A stretch of 64,000 bases of DNA. Origin: Silanimonas sp044377035. Lineage in GTDB: Bacteria > Pseudomonadota > Gammaproteobacteria > Xanthomonadales > Xanthomonadaceae. The notes below the pieces were generated by a model. The model saw nothing but the letters and a program-made list of their open reading frames with translations. It searched no databases and was not told the DNA's origin. The stretch lies in contig NZ_JBILJW010000018.1 in NCBI RefSeq assembly GCF_044377035.1, forward strand, positions 7,471-71,470. The letters are read 5' to 3'. Numbering within the stretch: position 1 is the stretch's first letter; every line of letters starts with the position of its first letter. A program made the translations under genes and the position numbers. This document shows, piece after piece, positions 35,669 through 46,010 of the stretch.

Positions 35669-37153
35669 TCAGTGCCCGCCGGAGGACGGCATCACGGACG
35701 TGCTCGCGCCAGCCGGCGCACCGGCCAACGGCACGCGCTTCACCGCCATCCAGGCAATTGCCGACAGGGCGGCGGTGGCCGCGCCGACCAGGAACACGCT
35801 GCCCTTGTCCGGCAGGTGCTCGATCAGCATGCCGACGCCGAGGCTGACGGCCAGCTGCGGCAGCACCACGCTGAGGTTGAACACGCCCATGTACAGGCCG
35901 ATGCGGGCCGGGGCCACGCACTGCGAGAAGATCGCGAACGGCAGGCTGACGATGGCGCCCCAACCGAGGCCCATCACCGCCATGCCCACGTAGACGGCCG
36001 TGGCGCTGTGCCCCGCGAAGTAGACGAAGGCGAAACCCAGCGCCATCAAGGCAAGGCTGGCGGCGTGCACGTGCACCTCGCCGAAACGCCGCGCGAGCGG
36101 GTTCAGCAGCAGGGCGGGCACCAGCGCACCCACGGCGTTGAGCACGAGGAAGGCCGTCGACATCAGGCGGCCCGTGCCGTCATCGTCGAGCCCGGGGAAG
36201 CGCTGCTGCACGAAGGCGATCATGTAAACGAACATCGTCTGCACGCCGATCCACGACAGCGCATGCGCGGCCAGCACCTTGCGGAAGGCCGGCAGGTCCT
36301 CGCGCGCCGTGTTCGGTGCGGGCTGCGGCTCCATCAGGGCATGCACGAGGAAACCGACAGCCAGCGCGGCGAATCCCACTTCGATCCACATCGAGTGGCT
36401 GGCATTGCCGGTGAGCTTCAGGCCCATGGCCACCACCGCGTAGATCGCGAAGGGCCACAGCGGGCGCATCAGCAGCAACACGGTGCCAAGACCGAGCTTC
36501 GGCGCTCGGGCGTCCGCGGCTTCCGCCTCGGCGCCGGCCAGCGCGCGCGGCTCGGCAATCAGCATCGGCGGCACCAGCGAGAACAGCAGGACCAGCAAGG
36601 TGCCGAAGTAGATGAGGGCGACGTTGCCGAAGATCGCGCCGACGGCGTAGGCCAGCACGCCGAAGGTGCCGGAGACCGTCTGCATCCAGGTGTAGGCCGC
36701 GGTGCGCTGCGGGCCTTCGGGGGTGACGTCGGCGATCAGCGAGCGGGTCGGGTTGAAGCTGACGTTGATCGAGAGGTCGAGCGCCAGCGCGACGGCGATG
36801 GCCACGCCGAGGATCGCGTCGAGGCCGAGCACTTCGTCGATCAGGCCGATGGAGGGCAAGGCCATCAGCGACAGCGCGGTGAGCAGGCCGCCCACGAGGA
36901 TGAAGGGCCGGCGCCGGCCGCCCCAGAACCACACCTTGTCGCTGACGATGCCGATCAGCACTTGGCCGAGGATGCCGGCCAGCGGACCGGCGGCCCAGAC
37001 GATGCCGATCTCGTGGATGTCGAGGTCGTACTTGGTGCGAAGCAGCCAGCTCAGCGCGGAAATCTGCACGGCGAGCGCGAAGCCCATCGCCGTCGACGGC
37101 AGGCCGAGCAGCACGAGGAACGGCAGCGAGAGCCGTTGTTGCATCTGCAGCAT
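35669..37153 (-). CDS. MFS transporter, SLC45/sugar-like
   Basis: A 494-residue membrane protein with about 12 hydrophobic segments. The MFS loop 2-3 motif is GIVSDKVWFWGGRRRPF. SFNPTRSLIADVTPEGPQRT is on the loop after helix 4 and is typical of the SLC45/sucrose-type branch, usually in sugar-use loci. Substrate is unknown here as no glycosidase is adjacent. ATG 37153; a second in-frame Met is three residues on. It runs into the BtuF-like gene after a 13-base gap. Confidence 0.85.
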   Translation of the reverse strand: MLQMQQRLSLPFLVLLGLPSTAMGFALAVQISALSWLLRTKYDLDIHEIGIVWAAGPLAGILGQVLIGIVSDKVWFWGGRRRPFILVGGLLTALSLMALPSIGLIDEVLGLDAILGVAIAVALALDLSINVSFNPTRSLIADVTPEGPQRTAAYTWMQTVSGTFGVLAYAVGAIFGNVALIYFGTLLVLLFSLVPPMLIAEPRALAGAEAEAADARAPKLGLGTVLLLMRPLWPFAIYAVVAMGLKLTGNASHSMWIEVGFAALAVGFLVHALMEPQPAPNTAREDLPAFRKVLAAHALSWIGVQTMFVYMIAFVQQRFPGLDDDGTGRLMSTAFLVLNAVGALVPALLLNPLARRFGEVHVHAASLALMALGFAFVYFAGHSATAVYVGMAVMGLGWGAIVSLPFAIFSQCVAPARIGLYMGVFNLSVVLPQLAVSLGVGMLIEHLPDKGSVFLVGAATAALSAIAWMAVKRVPLAGAPAGASTSVMPSSGGH

Positions 37154-37237
37154 TGGAGCGATCCCTCCCGAGGCGTCGGCGGAGCCTACCGGTCGGGGGG
37201 CCGCGGCGACAGGGGTTGCCGCGCCCCGCGCCTCGCC

Positions 37238-37630
37238 TCAGCGCGAGAGGTGGGCCAACGCATCGGCGTTGGCTTCCCAGTTGCGGCCGTCGAAGGGCTC
37301 CACGGTGATCGATGCGATCGTGCCCTCGTCGAGGCAGCGCACGTTGACGTCGATGCCGTCGGGATTGCTGCGCGGCACGTAGAAGCTCTTGATGCCGCAC
37401 ACACCGCAGAAGCGATGGCGCGCCACGCCGCTGTTCCAGAGGTAGTCGACCAGCCGATCCTCACCCGAGAGCAGGCGGAAGCGCGCTGCCGGGACGATCA
37501 GGTGCAGGAAACCGGCCTTGCTGCAGATCGAGCAGTTGCAGTCCTGCACGACCAGGTCGGCCGGCGCCTCCACCTCGAAGCGCACGGCACCACAGTGGCA
37601 GCCGCCATGGTGGGAAAGGAGCGCCGTCAT
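37238..37630 (-). CDS. GFA-family (CENP-V/GFA) zinc protein
   Basis: A 130-residue protein with the zinc pattern GGCHCGAVRFEV (10-21), CNCSICSKAGF (31-41) and FCGVCGIKSFYVPR (74-87). The name comes from a glutathione-dependent formaldehyde-activating enzyme, but activity is unproved for most members. The ATG overlaps the stop of the NlpE-like lipoprotein by 4 bases, indicating an operon. Confidence 0.9.
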   Translation of the reverse strand: MTALLSHHGGCHCGAVRFEVEAPADLVVQDCNCSICSKAGFLHLIVPAARFRLLSGEDRLVDYLWNSGVARHRFCGVCGIKSFYVPRSNPDGIDVNVRCLDEGTIASITVEPFDGRNWEANADALAHLSR

Positions 37631-38094
37631 GACCGCTGCAGCCGGGCATCCTCGGAGTCGAGGGCACGGCCCTCGGCATCCACCGCCTGCAGCGAACCGT
37701 CGGCGTGGCGGAACCAGCGCTGGCCGGATTCGAGCAGCACGAGGCAGCTGCCGGCGACCTCGCCGACGCCGCAGTCCTCCTCGCGCCACTCGCCCGCGAT
37801 CTCGAAACCCACTGCATCGACGGCACCGAGGTAGGTTTCGACAAGACGGTAACGACCCGCGGCACCGGACTCGCGCTGCAGTTCGAGCACGACATCGATG
37901 CCCTCGCAGTCGGCGCAGGGCAGCACGCCAGCCCATGCTCCTTCGAAATACTCCGGCAGGGCCGCGAGCCCCCCTTCGGCGGGCGCATCGGCCGGGGCAT
38001 CGGACGACTCGCCACCGCGCGTGCAGCCGGCCAGCGCCGTGGCGAGTGCGACGGTGATCAGGAACGGCGCGAGGCGGCGAAAGGAAACGACCAT
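37627..38094 (-). CDS. NlpE-like copper-resistance lipoprotein
   Basis: A 155-residue lipoprotein (FLITVALATALAGCTRG, lipobox Cys about 24). The N-terminal NlpE domain is recognised from FEGAWAGVLPCADCEGIDVV, holding the CxxC pair of the family. It lacks the C-terminal OB domain found in full-length E. coli NlpE. NlpE N-domains respond to copper or surface contact through the Cpx pathway; no Cpx genes are near. Confidence 0.85.
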   Translation of the reverse strand: MVVSFRRLAPFLITVALATALAGCTRGGESSDAPADAPAEGGLAALPEYFEGAWAGVLPCADCEGIDVVLELQRESGAAGRYRLVETYLGAVDAVGFEIAGEWREEDCGVGEVAGSCLVLLESGQRWFRHADGSLQAVDAEGRALDSEDARLQRS

Positions 38095-38167
38095 GCCTTG
38101 ATGGTAGCCCCCAACCCCGTCGCGCGGCGTCATGCGTTGGAAGCGTGGCCCCACCCAGGAGCCCGCC

Positions 38168-38833
38168 ATGCGAACCGCACCATCCGTCCCGACCTCCGCC
38201 CTGCCCACTGGCTTCAGCCTGCCGCGCAGCGCCGCCATCGCCGCCGCCGTGACGCTGCACCTGAGCCTCGCCGCGATGCTGGCCATGCCCATCGCCGCGC
38301 CCGACGTCGAAATGCCCGAGCCGACCGTCGTGCGGGCGGATTTCCTGCCGCCACCGCCCCCGCCGCCCATCGCCCCGCCACCGCCGAGGCTCGTGGTTCG
38401 CAGCATCACGCCGCCCCGGTCCGTGCCGCTGCCGACACCTGTGGTTCCCGTGCCGGTGCCGGAGGCCGTGATCGCGCCCACCACCGACATGCCTTCGCTG
38501 CTGGACACGGTTGCGCCAGACACGAGCGGCGAGACGACCGGCATCGACAGCGGGCCCGCGGAGGAAAGCCTGCAGCTGCGCTCAGGCACGCCGCCGCGCT
38601 ACCCGCCGTCGGCACTGTCGCGGCGCCTCGAGGGCGAAGTCGAACTGCTGATCCTGGTCGGCATCGACGGCCGCCCGGAAACGGTGACGATCACGCGGAG
38701 CAGCGGGCATGGGATGCTGGACCGCGCCGCCCGCGAGCACGTGCTGCGTCGCTGGGTGTTCGAACCCTCGCTGCGGAACGGCATCGCCGTGCCGGCCTAC
38801 GCCCGCGTGCCGGTGCGATTCACCCTGCCTTGA
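38168..38833 (+). CDS. TonB-family energy transducer
   Basis: A 221-residue protein with one N-terminal membrane segment (AAIAAAVTLHLSLAAMLAMP), a Pro-rich periplasmic linker (LPPPPPPPIAPPPP and following VP repeats, about 58-105) and a C-terminal TonB domain (about 140-221). The domain shows YPPSALSRRLEGEVELLILV then RRWVFEPSLRNG. It transmits proton-motive force to outer-membrane receptors. No ExbB/ExbD is adjacent. ATG 38168. Its end overlaps the convergent lipoprotein gene by 14 bases. Confidence 0.88.
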   Translation: MRTAPSVPTSALPTGFSLPRSAAIAAAVTLHLSLAAMLAMPIAAPDVEMPEPTVVRADFLPPPPPPPIAPPPPRLVVRSITPPRSVPLPTPVVPVPVPEAVIAPTTDMPSLLDTVAPDTSGETTGIDSGPAEESLQLRSGTPPRYPPSALSRRLEGEVELLILVGIDGRPETVTITRSSGHGMLDRAAREHVLRRWVFEPSLRNGIAVPAYARVPVRFTLP

Positions 38834-39626
38834 GTGGATCGGCGCCCTGTTCCGGGGCGCCGGCGTCGATCGACTCGGGCGACAACGGCAGCAGGATCGA
38901 CACGCCGCGCCCGGCCACGCTGGCCCGGCCAAACCGGGCCCAGCAGCGTGCTTCACCGGCCTCGCGTTCGCTGACCTCGAGCAGCACGCGCGTGTCTCCC
39001 TGCGCGCCCGACGGGTCGTTCAAGGCCTTGGCGAGGTCGTCGGCGAAATCACCGGCGAGTTGGTAGGCGTCGCCGACGCGCGACACCTTGGCGTCCTCGG
39101 TGATGGCGCCAGCGCCTTCAGCCCATCGCAGCACCGCGACATCCGCGAGACCGGCACGCACGGCGCCATCGGCGGCGAAGCCCCCCAACCCGGCGGGCAG
39201 GCGGAACGGGCCGGGCACGAACACGCCGAGCAATGCGGAAGCCCCCGCCGCGCCAGACGAGGTGGGGGCGATGGCCGTCACGACGATCTCGATGTCGAGG
39301 TCCGGCGACTCGGGATCGATGCGATAGCGCCGCGCCAGCTGCACGCAGGTATCGCGCGCCGCGCGATTGGCCACCAGCGCGGCCTGCTCGGGCGTGATGC
39401 CCTCGCCCACCGCGCCGTCGGCGATGCGCACACGCGGCAGCCCGACGCTGCTGGCGGCGAGCACGGCCTCGGGATCGACGAAGCGCTCGGTCTTCGCGTA
39501 GGCCTCGTCCTTCGTCACCGCCATCGGCTGCTCTGTGCGGATGCCCGTGCCGACCGGCTTCGGCGCGGAAGCGCAGGCCGCGAGCAGCAACGTGGCGAGC
39601 AGCGGGAAAATCGTGCGAAACGGCAT
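38820..39626 (-). CDS. DUF3313-like lipoprotein
   Basis: A 268-residue lipoprotein: signal FRTIFPLLATLLLAACAS with lipobox Cys17. The body has the pattern YAKTERFVDPEAVLAASSVG and AALVANRAARDTCVQLARRY, like DUF3313 proteins of gammaproteobacteria. The middle is Ala/Gly-rich (SGAAGASALLGVFVPGPFR). Function unknown. It ends 14 bases inside the convergent TonB gene and its start lies 215 bases from lexA, divergent. Confidence 0.65.
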   Translation of the reverse strand: MPFRTIFPLLATLLLAACASAPKPVGTGIRTEQPMAVTKDEAYAKTERFVDPEAVLAASSVGLPRVRIADGAVGEGITPEQAALVANRAARDTCVQLARRYRIDPESPDLDIEIVVTAIAPTSSGAAGASALLGVFVPGPFRLPAGLGGFAADGAVRAGLADVAVLRWAEGAGAITEDAKVSRVGDAYQLAGDFADDLAKALNDPSGAQGDTRVLLEVSEREAGEARCWARFGRASVAGRGVSILLPLSPESIDAGAPEQGADPLKAG

Positions 39627-39826
39627 CAGATGGAACCCACAGGAGCAAGGCCAAAGAGTGACGGCCGCGCGATGCAGGGCACGTGCGGATCGCGTGCCCG
39701 CGTCGTGAACGGGCGGCTGTCGCAGTCCGTGAGAACGGGCCATGCGGGAATGCCTCCCGGCCGGTACCGCGCCGCCCGCCGATACCGGCCTTCACATCGC
39801 GCCTCTTGCATTCCGACAAAGAACCA

Positions 39827-39838
39827 CACAAATTTGTG
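39827..39838. promoter_or_regulatory. Perfect palindrome just before lexA
   Basis: CACAAATTTGTG is a perfect 12-base inverted repeat ending 2 bases before the lexA ATG, in an AT-rich island. The Xanthomonas LexA1 box (TTAG-N6-TACTA) was not seen in the gap. The position would block ribosome or polymerase access, fitting autorepression, but the binding protein is inferred. Confidence 0.5.
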
Positions 39839-39840
39839 GC

Positions 39841-40500
39841 ATGACGCTCACCGACCGCCAGCAGGCCATCCTCGACTTCCTCCGCGAGCACATCGCGGCG
39901 GAAGGCCGCCCCCCGACGCTCGCCGAGATCGCCCAGGCCTTCGGCTTCCGCCAGGCCCGTAGCGCGCAGGACCACCTGCAGGCGCTGGCGGCCAAGGGCG
40001 TGATCGAGCTGGTGCCCGGCGCACGCGGCATCCGCCTGCTCGACGAGGACGGCGAGCCGCTCGCCGCTTCGGTGGGCCCGGCGGGCTTCGGCGGCGGAAC
40101 CGCAGCGAATGCACCGCAGCTGCTCACCCTGCCCTTGCTCGGTCGCGTCGCCGCCGGCCGGCCGATCGACCCGCAGGCCGATTACGAAGGCCAGATGCTG
40201 CTCGACCGCGCGCTGTTCTTCCCGCAGCCCGACTACCTGCTGCGGGTGAAGGGCGACTCGATGGTCGATGACGGCATCTTCGATGGCGACTTGATCGCCG
40301 TGCGCCGCACGCCGGACGCCGACAACAACCAGATCGTCGTCGCGCGCATCGACGGCGAGGTCACGGTGAAGCGCCTCAAGCGCGGCAAGGGCCGCGTGCT
40401 GCTGATGCCTCGCAACCCGAACTACGCCCCGATCGAAGTCCCCGAACAGGCCGATTTCGCCATCGAGGGCCTGTACTGCGGCCTCGTGCGCCGCGGCTGA
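39841..40500 (+). CDS. lexA: LexA SOS repressor
   Basis: A 219-residue repressor. The N-terminal winged helix MTLTDRQQAILDFLREH, PTLAEIAQAFGFR and QDHLQALAAKGVIE is standard. The self-cleavage Ala-Gly is in LGRVAAGRP, the catalytic Ser in VKGDSMVDDGIFDGD and the Lys in VTVKRLKRGKG. ATG 39841 gives the canonical N-terminus, though no Shine-Dalgarno is evident because a palindrome abuts the start. The frame is open 99 bases further upstream without similarity. recA is not adjacent, unlike the lexA-recA pairing common in relatives. Confidence 0.93.
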   Translation: MTLTDRQQAILDFLREHIAAEGRPPTLAEIAQAFGFRQARSAQDHLQALAAKGVIELVPGARGIRLLDEDGEPLAASVGPAGFGGGTAANAPQLLTLPLLGRVAAGRPIDPQADYEGQMLLDRALFFPQPDYLLRVKGDSMVDDGIFDGDLIAVRRTPDADNNQIVVARIDGEVTVKRLKRGKGRVLLMPRNPNYAPIEVPEQADFAIEGLYCGLVRRG

Positions 40501-40571
40501 ATCGTACCGCCCCGCTCCCGCTTCGTTGTTCTTCCATCCGCTACCGCGCTGCACGCCACCGGAGTACCCCC

Positions 40572-40781
40572 ATGCACCTCGTCCGCACGCCAGACCTCGC
40601 CACCCTGCTGTTCGCGCTTTCGCTCTGCGCGGTTTTCGGCGGCCTGTTCGCCTGGGTGCTCAGCGTGCCCTTCTGGCTCGGCTTCGCGATGGTGGGTGCG
40701 GGGCTATTCGCGCTCGGCCTGCAGCGGCACGAGCCGCGGCCGGGGTCGCGTCGCCGCTGGCAGGCCCACGCACCGCACTGA
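40572..40781 (+). CDS. Small two-helix membrane protein
   Basis: A 69-residue protein with two hydrophobic segments (LATLLFALSLCAVFGGLFAW and LGFAMVGAGLFALGLQ) and a basic tail (RPGSRRRWQAHAPH). It starts with ATG 71 bases after lexA on the same strand and could share its transcript. Function unknown; no family recognised. Confidence 0.55.
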   Translation: MHLVRTPDLATLLFALSLCAVFGGLFAWVLSVPFWLGFAMVGAGLFALGLQRHEPRPGSRRRWQAHAPH

Positions 40782-40800
40782 ACCTTGGAACGTCTTGGCC

Positions 40801-40845
40801 CGCAGCGGCCCCCATGCGGCCTCGTCCCCGCATGGGGGCCCTGCG
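40801..40845. terminator. Strong bidirectional hairpin between convergent genes
   Basis: A perfect 13-base stem GGCCCCCATGCGG / CCGCATGGGGGCC with an 8-base loop is extended by CGCAG/CTGCG across one bulged C. It fills the 66-base gap between the small membrane gene and the convergent kinase gene. No T-run on either side, so termination may be partial or Rho-assisted. Confidence 0.65.
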
Positions 40846-40847
40846 GA

Positions 40848-41678
40848 TCAGGATTCCGCGCCGGGCACCCTTTCAATCACGTGCCGCCGGGCATCCACAC
40901 GCACCGTCCAGTCGGCGATGCGGGGCAAGGTCGCCAAGGCTTGGCGTGACACGCGCTCGAAGAACAGTACGAAGCGCTCGATCTCGGCCTGCGTCATCGT
41001 GCGTCGGCCCGGGTTCGCCGCAGCCAGCGTGACTTCCTGTTGCCAACGCCACTCCGGCACCTGTTCGAAACCCGGCCCCTGCAGGAACAGCAGCGCGCCC
41101 AGCTCCGCCCAAAGCGGCGCGTAGTCGGCGAGAGCCGCATTGCACCAACGGCGCCACGTGCCACCCGCGTCTTCGTCGCGCTCCAGCGCATTGATCGGCG
41201 CAGCCAGATCGGCTTCGGCCTGCGGCGGCACTTTGTGGAACCAGCCCTCGAAGAGCACGAGGTCCGGCACGCCGTCGATGCGCGCCCAATCGGATTCGGG
41301 CAAGCGCCGGTCGCTGATCTTGTCGAAGGCCGGCAGCCGCGCGCGGCCCGCGCGCAGCGCGTCGACGGTGGCGCGCCCGAGAGCGAGGTCGTGCGAACCC
41401 GGCGCGCCGCGCGTGGCCAGCAGCGGATGCACCTCGCGTCCGAGCCGCTGGCGTTCCGGCTGGTCCAGGTAGAGGTCGTCGATCGAGAGCACCACGGGGC
41501 GCAGGCCGCGGGCTTCGGCCAAGGCCGCCACCTGCGCCGACAGCGTCGATTTCCCCGTGCCCTGCAGGCCGGTGATGCCGAACACGCGGCAGGGGCCCGG
41601 CAAGGCCAGCGCGCGCTCGAGGACCGTCGCCACGAAGGCGTCGGGGTAGCCGGTTCCGACGGGTTTCAGCACGGCCAT
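40848..41678 (-). CDS. Glycerate-kinase-like P-loop kinase
   Basis: A 276-residue kinase with Walker A GLQGTGKST (about 37-45), SIDDLYLDQPERQRLG and TRGAPGSHDLALG, the pattern of D-glycerate 3-kinase (GLYK) and related uridine-kinase-like proteins. VLFEGWFHKVPP follows the Walker B strand. Likely it phosphorylates glycerate to 3-phosphoglycerate, but the exact substrate is not proved. It stands between lexA and pdxH as a single gene. Confidence 0.8.
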   Translation of the reverse strand: MAVLKPVGTGYPDAFVATVLERALALPGPCRVFGITGLQGTGKSTLSAQVAALAEARGLRPVVLSIDDLYLDQPERQRLGREVHPLLATRGAPGSHDLALGRATVDALRAGRARLPAFDKISDRRLPESDWARIDGVPDLVLFEGWFHKVPPQAEADLAAPINALERDEDAGGTWRRWCNAALADYAPLWAELGALLFLQGPGFEQVPEWRWQQEVTLAAANPGRRTMTQAEIERFVLFFERVSRQALATLPRIADWTVRVDARRHVIERVPGAES

Positions 41679-41761
41679 GCAGGGGATTGAGCGAGGTCAT
41701 GCGCGCATCGCGCGGGGCCGGCGAGAATAGCGCGGCCCACCATCGTCCCCGAGGAAACGCC

Positions 41762-42358
41762 GTGACCGACCCCCTGCTCGCCGAAGCCATCGACACCTTC
41801 AAGGCGCTGCTGGCCGAAGCCGGCGCGGCCGGCGACCCCGACCCCACCGCGATGACGCTGGCCACTGCCGATACGAAGGGTCGTCCTTCCGCGCGCACGG
41901 TGCTGCTGAAGCATGTCGACGAACAGGGCTTCGTCTTCTACACCAACTTCGATTCGCGCAAGGGCCGCCAGCTCGCGGCGAACCCGCAGGCCGCCCTGCT
42001 GTTCCTGTGGAAGACGCTGCGCGAGCAGGTGCAGGCCAAGATCGAAGGCACGGTCGAGCCGGTCACGGCCGCCGAAGCCGACGCCTACTTCGCCAGCCGC
42101 CCGCGCGAGAGCCAGATCGGCGCCTGGGCCTCACTGCAGTCGCAGACGCTGGATTCGCGCGAGACCTTCGAAGCGCGCATCGCCGAATTCACCGCGAAGT
42201 TCGACGGCGGCCCGGTGCCGCGCCCGCCGCACTGGTCGGGCTTCCGCGTGGTGCCGGAGATGATCGAGCTCTGGTACGGCGCGAAGTACCGACTGCATGA
42301 GCGCCAGCGCTATGCTCGCGTGGACGGCCGCTGGACCAAGCGGATGCTCTACCCCTGA
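41762..42358 (+). CDS. pdxH: Pyridoxamine 5'-phosphate oxidase
   Basis: A 198-residue FMN enzyme making pyridoxal phosphate. Blocks are AMTLATADTKGRPSARTVLL, FVFYTNFDSRKGRQL, ESQIGAWASLQSQ and the C-terminal RPPHWSGFRVVPEMIELW. GTG 41762 (VTDPLLAEAI) is the start. Upstream in-frame sequence is not conserved. The YpfJ-like protease gene follows by 10 bases. Confidence 0.93.
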   Translation: MTDPLLAEAIDTFKALLAEAGAAGDPDPTAMTLATADTKGRPSARTVLLKHVDEQGFVFYTNFDSRKGRQLAANPQAALLFLWKTLREQVQAKIEGTVEPVTAAEADAYFASRPRESQIGAWASLQSQTLDSRETFEARIAEFTAKFDGGPVPRPPHWSGFRVVPEMIELWYGAKYRLHERQRYARVDGRWTKRMLYP

Positions 42359-42368
42359 GGAGCCCCCC

Positions 42369-43280
42369 ATGAAGTGGCAGCGCGCGCGGCAGAGCCAGAA
42401 CGTCGAGGATCGCCGCGGCAGCGGCTGGCGCGGCGGTGGCCGACTTCCCGTGCGTGGCGGCGGCCTCGGCATCGGCGGCCTCATCGCGGTCGTGCTGATT
42501 GGCTGGATGCTGGGCATCAGCCCGATAGAAATGCTCGGGCTCCTCAACCAGCAGCAAGGCGACTTGCCTGCGCAATCCGCGCCGGAACGCCCATCGGACC
42601 CCGACGCGGCGAACGGCCCCGCGACCCTTCCGGAGGACCCGCAGCGCGCCTTCGTCGCCAGCATTCTCGGCGACACCGAAGACGTGTGGGGCGCGGTGTT
42701 CCAGCAGAACGGCCAGTCCTATCCCGCGCCAAGGCTCGTGCTCTTCAGCGGCGCGGTGCAAAGCGCCTGCGGGCAGGCGACGTCGGCGGTCGGGCCGTTC
42801 TACTGCCCGGGCGACCGGCAGGTGTACATCGACCTGGATTTCTTCAAGGAGATGCAGGCCCGGCTCGGCGGCGGCGGGGATTTCGCCGAGGCCTACGTGA
42901 TCGCGCACGAGGTCGGCCACCACATCCAGACGATCACCGGCGTGTCGGCACGGGTGAACGCCGCGCGGCGCCGCGGCGAGAACGTCGAGGGCGATGGCGG
43001 CCTGCTGGTGCGGCAGGAACTGCAGGCCGACTGCTACGCCGGCGTCTGGGCACACCACGCGCAGGCGCGGCACCAGTGGCTGGAGCCGGGCGACATCGAA
43101 GAGGCACTCAACACCGCCACCGCCATCGGCGACGATGCATTGCAGCGGCAGGCGCGCGGCGTCGTGGTGCCGGACAGCTTCTCGCACGGCACCAGCGAAC
43201 AGCGCGTGCGCTGGTTCACCCGTGGCTTCGAGGGCGGCCAGCCGAACGACTGCGACACCTTCGGGGCGACGGCGCTGTAG
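42369..43280 (+). CDS. YpfJ-type neutral zinc metallopeptidase
   Basis: A 303-residue membrane-anchored protein. A Gly/Arg-rich cytoplasmic N-terminus, one membrane segment (LGIGGLIAVVLIGWMLGISP), a flexible linker, then the peptidase domain with GPFYCPGDRQVYIDLDFF and the zinc motif VIAHEVGHHIQ (about 179-189). RQELQADCYAGVWAHHA adds the third ligand. Physiological substrate is unknown. Confidence 0.92.
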   Translation: MKWQRARQSQNVEDRRGSGWRGGGRLPVRGGGLGIGGLIAVVLIGWMLGISPIEMLGLLNQQQGDLPAQSAPERPSDPDAANGPATLPEDPQRAFVASILGDTEDVWGAVFQQNGQSYPAPRLVLFSGAVQSACGQATSAVGPFYCPGDRQVYIDLDFFKEMQARLGGGGDFAEAYVIAHEVGHHIQTITGVSARVNAARRRGENVEGDGGLLVRQELQADCYAGVWAHHAQARHQWLEPGDIEEALNTATAIGDDALQRQARGVVVPDSFSHGTSEQRVRWFTRGFEGGQPNDCDTFGATAL

Positions 43281-43283
43281 TCC

Positions 43284-45059
<1,776 letters not shown>

Positions 45060-45139
45060 GGGGAAGTTCCGGTAAAGGCGGGCCAGGGGCACCGCGGAGT
45101 CTGGGGAGCGCGGCGCGAAGGCATCGCGAGCATCGCCGA

Positions 45140-45955
45140 TCAGGCGGGGGGCGTGGCGTAGCCCTCGCGCCACGTGGGGTAGCGAGGCTGCCAGCCGCTG
45201 CCGCGCAGCCGCGCGTTCGACACCCGCTTGCCGGTCGTGGGTCCGTCAGCAGCACCCAGCGCCGGCAGGCCGAGGCGCGCGCGCAGGCCATCGACCACCT
45301 CGTGCTCGAGCGCCGGGGCGTCGTCGTTACCGCAGTAAACACGGGCGATGCGCGGCGGTTGAAGCAGATGCAGCAGCGCGCCGGCGACGTCCTCGACATG
45401 GATGCGGTTGGTCCAGCGCGGCTCGCCGGGTTCGTCCCGGCGAGCGCGGTTCCACATCCGCTCGCGGCCCGGGCCATAGATGCCCGAGGCGCGGAAGGCC
45501 GCGGCGTCTGGATGGGCATCGAGTTCACGCTCGGCCTCGATCAACACGCGGCCGTTGAAGGCGGTGGCGTCGGCGGGCGTGCCCTCGTCGACCACGCCGC
45601 CGGCATCCTCGGCGTAGACGGCCGTGCTGCTCACGAACAGCACGCGAGCGATCTCGCCGCGATCCAGCAGGCGCCGCAGGCCGTCGCGATACAGCGTGCG
45701 ATAGGCAGCCTCGGTGCGCTCGTCGGGCGCGGCGCAGAACACCAAGGCGTCCAGCCGCTTGGGGATCGCCGCGAAGCCCTCGCCGCTGCGCAGGTCGGCG
45801 CGCAGGGCGCGGATGCCGGGCCCCATCGATACATCCCGGCGGCGCAGCGCGAGCGCGTCGAACCCATTCGCGGCCGCCAGGGCGGCAAGACGCGAGCCGG
45901 TGTCGCCCGCACCGGCGATCAGCAGGCTGCGGCGGGTGTCATGCAGGGCAGGCAT
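45140..45955 (-). CDS. NAD-dependent epimerase/dehydratase-like SDR protein
   Basis: A 271-residue protein with an N-terminal dinucleotide fold (LLIAGAGDTGSRLAALAAAN, about 11-30), FVSSTAVYAEDAGG and ASGIYGPGRERMW, resembling the YeeZ group of SDR proteins. The Tyr of the usual YxxxK motif is not clearly placed, so catalysis is uncertain. It is divergent from aroK with a 55-base gap. Confidence 0.8.
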   Translation of the reverse strand: MPALHDTRRSLLIAGAGDTGSRLAALAAANGFDALALRRRDVSMGPGIRALRADLRSGEGFAAIPKRLDALVFCAAPDERTEAAYRTLYRDGLRRLLDRGEIARVLFVSSTAVYAEDAGGVVDEGTPADATAFNGRVLIEAERELDAHPDAAAFRASGIYGPGRERMWNRARRDEPGEPRWTNRIHVEDVAGALLHLLQPPRIARVYCGNDDAPALEHEVVDGLRARLGLPALGAADGPTTGKRVSNARLRGSGWQPRYPTWREGYATPPA

Positions 45956-46010
45956 GCGGATGTGATCGCTCGGCGATGAATTGGCGGGAGGCCGATGCTA
46001 CCGTTCGCGA

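Noticed and set aside
39677..39699. GGGCACG...CGTGCCC inverted repeat upstream of lexA as an attenuator
   Set aside because: The 7-base arms with a 9-base loop have no T-run and lie 140 bases from the start; could be chance in GC-rich DNA.
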